This document shows, one piece after another, positions 63,101-64,000 of a stretch of DNA of 64,000 bases. Position numbers and translations under genes: made by a program. Below the pieces are notes generated by a model that saw only the letters and a list, made by a program, of their open reading frames with translations, was not told the DNA's origin and did not search any database. Source of the stretch: Ciona savignyi (Eukaryota; Chordata; Ascidiacea; Phlebobranchia; Cionidae); contig CH003381.1 of assembly GCA_000149265.1 (NCBI GenBank), forward strand, positions 1,657,663-1,721,662, given 5' to 3'. How positions within the stretch are numbered: position 1 is the first letter of the stretch; every line of letters starts with the position of its first letter.

Positions 63101-63979
63101 AATTAAAACAAATATATACTATACGAAATGCTACAGTCCGACTTCTTGTCGTCCAACAAGATCTTTTTAAAAAAATATATGGTAAACCATGGATAATACT
63201 ACAAACACTCAATTTCATAAAGACAACATCAACATGTGATGAAATATTTTTTTATATAATAATACCTACTCGCCGGCGAAATAAGATTAAAATATTTTCC
63301 ATGTCTTCGGGCACAGCCGCCAAATTGTTCCTTAAGCCGCCAAATTGTTCCTTAAGTTTGAATTTTCTGGTAGATCGTTGATGATGCGTTTAGTGTTCTA
63401 TAAAGTTGATAAGGTAAAATATCATTCATTTTTAGAAATCTTCTTGGACCAAAAAGAAATGGGCTTCTTATCAGTTGCAACTATGGCGTGCATGGGGGAG
63501 ATGTGACGTACGTACAGTTATTTCTGTGTTTACTTTTATTGGATATTATTTATGTTAACTAGACTGTAAATTGTCATTAATAATAGGCTTAAAATAAATT
63601 CTGCACACTCTTGCATATGGCGCAATAGATATACAGTATATGTAAACTTAATCTAATGTAGAAAGTTATGCTGTAGCCTGTTTTACTTTTTATATTCTTT
63701 TATGGTGGAAAATATTTATATATGTAATTTTTGGTGTGTATTAAAAATAAAATCTTTTTAATTCCAATTTAGCATTGTCTCAATAAAAAAAATGTCACAC
63801 ACACACACGAATAATTCCCATACACAACAACACACTAATTTACTACAGTGTCCAAGAAGCTGACGGTACGCTTACCAACAAAAGACCATACAGAACAGGG
63901 GTGGTTTGTTCCCAGTGTGGGGCAGGGGATACTTGTGTTGACAGATTGTGTACGAACCCTGCAAGGGATGTGTCCAGCA
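60145..63979 (+). CDS. CAP-domain protein, tandem paralogue, 3' part outside window
   Basis: Exons: 60145-60238, 60811-61003, 61176-61314, 61921-62036, 63436-63507, 63849-63979. Lengths and phases equal exons 1-6 of the first CAP gene. The first exon encodes a hydrophobic signal or anchor (MKSNRKVLLSFACALGAVLL). Then the CAP domain (KHNELRR, GENL, LWYDE, GHFKQVVYAESYRIGCG) and the Cys-rich hinge (CSQCGAGDTCVDRLC). Exons 2, 3, 4 and 6 are nearly identical to those of the neighbour, while the introns differ in length and in the repeats they hold. The window ends 21 bp into intron 6, so any stalk, EGF-like and C-terminal exons are not visible. Confidence 0.85.
61480..61771 (+). repeat. SINE in intron 3 of the second CAP gene
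   Basis: Near-complete copy: head GGTTTAGTACGTAGCCTTTC, arm CCTTTCAAACGAAAGA, body CTTTACGGAAATTGCCTG and tail AACATGAATATACTATCC. Not present at the same place in the first CAP gene. Confidence 0.9.
62755..62845. repeat. Short tandem repeat, about 2.5 copies
   Basis: TACGTTATTCAGCATGACGC and TACGTTATACAGCATGACGC lie about 43 bp apart, followed by a third AGTACGTTATTG. Intron 4 of the second CAP gene. Confidence 0.75.
63316..63355. repeat. Perfect 20-bp tandem duplication
   Basis: The unit GCCGCCAAATTGTTCCTTAA occurs twice head to tail with no change, about 80 bp before exon 5 of the second CAP gene. It is probably a recent duplication and may vary in copy number. Confidence 0.9.
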
Positions 63980-64000
63980 GTAAGTCAACAGCGTTTATAT

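Overview
The window looks like nuclear DNA of a tunicate, most likely a solitary ascidian such as Ciona. This is inference from four things: AT-rich, intron-dense genes with GT/AG introns; chordate-type intron positions in the Ca2+-ATPase genes; a complete KRIT1 (CCM1) gene; and a tRNA-derived SINE seen in about ten recognisable copies plus fragments. Nothing bacterial or viral was recognised.

Layout. (1) 1-2036 holds the last three coding exons of one SERCA-type Ca2+-ATPase gene on the + strand. (2) 5347-9894 and 15009-19563 are two complete + strand SERCA genes of 22 coding exons each; both conceptual proteins are 1000 residues. Between them, at 11886-12113 on the minus strand, lies a chimeric relic in which a SERCA promoter is joined directly to a piece of SERCA exon 14. 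(3) 19564-22700 is rich in transposons, with two hAT-type insertions that still have exact 8-bp target duplications. (4) 22720-33767 (minus) is a complete 17-exon KRIT1 gene of 740 residues; its introns carry minisatellites, SINEs, an hAT element and a large foldback. (5) 35215-37190 (minus) is a four-exon cytosolic glutathione transferase of 224 residues. (6) 40558-45472 (minus) is a third complete SERCA gene of 999 residues, inverted relative to the others. (7) 47487-57108 (+) is a CAP-domain gene joined to a Thr/Ser-rich stretch, an EGF-like domain and a hydrophobic C-terminus; it has two candidate first exons. (8) 60145 to the window end is its tandem paralogue, truncated by the window.

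The SERCA copies share exon phases and nearly all exon lengths, and their proteins are nearly identical. They keep the catalytic Asp at position 351 and a conserved promoter block, and all four visible C-termini end in a KKxx dilysine signal of different sequence. They form one family that pumps Ca2+ into the ER/SR, possibly with copy-specific expression. KRIT1 and GST are unrelated single-copy genes lying between the SERCA copies. Exon coordinates come from reading splice sites by eye; codon phase was checked across every junction of the complete genes.
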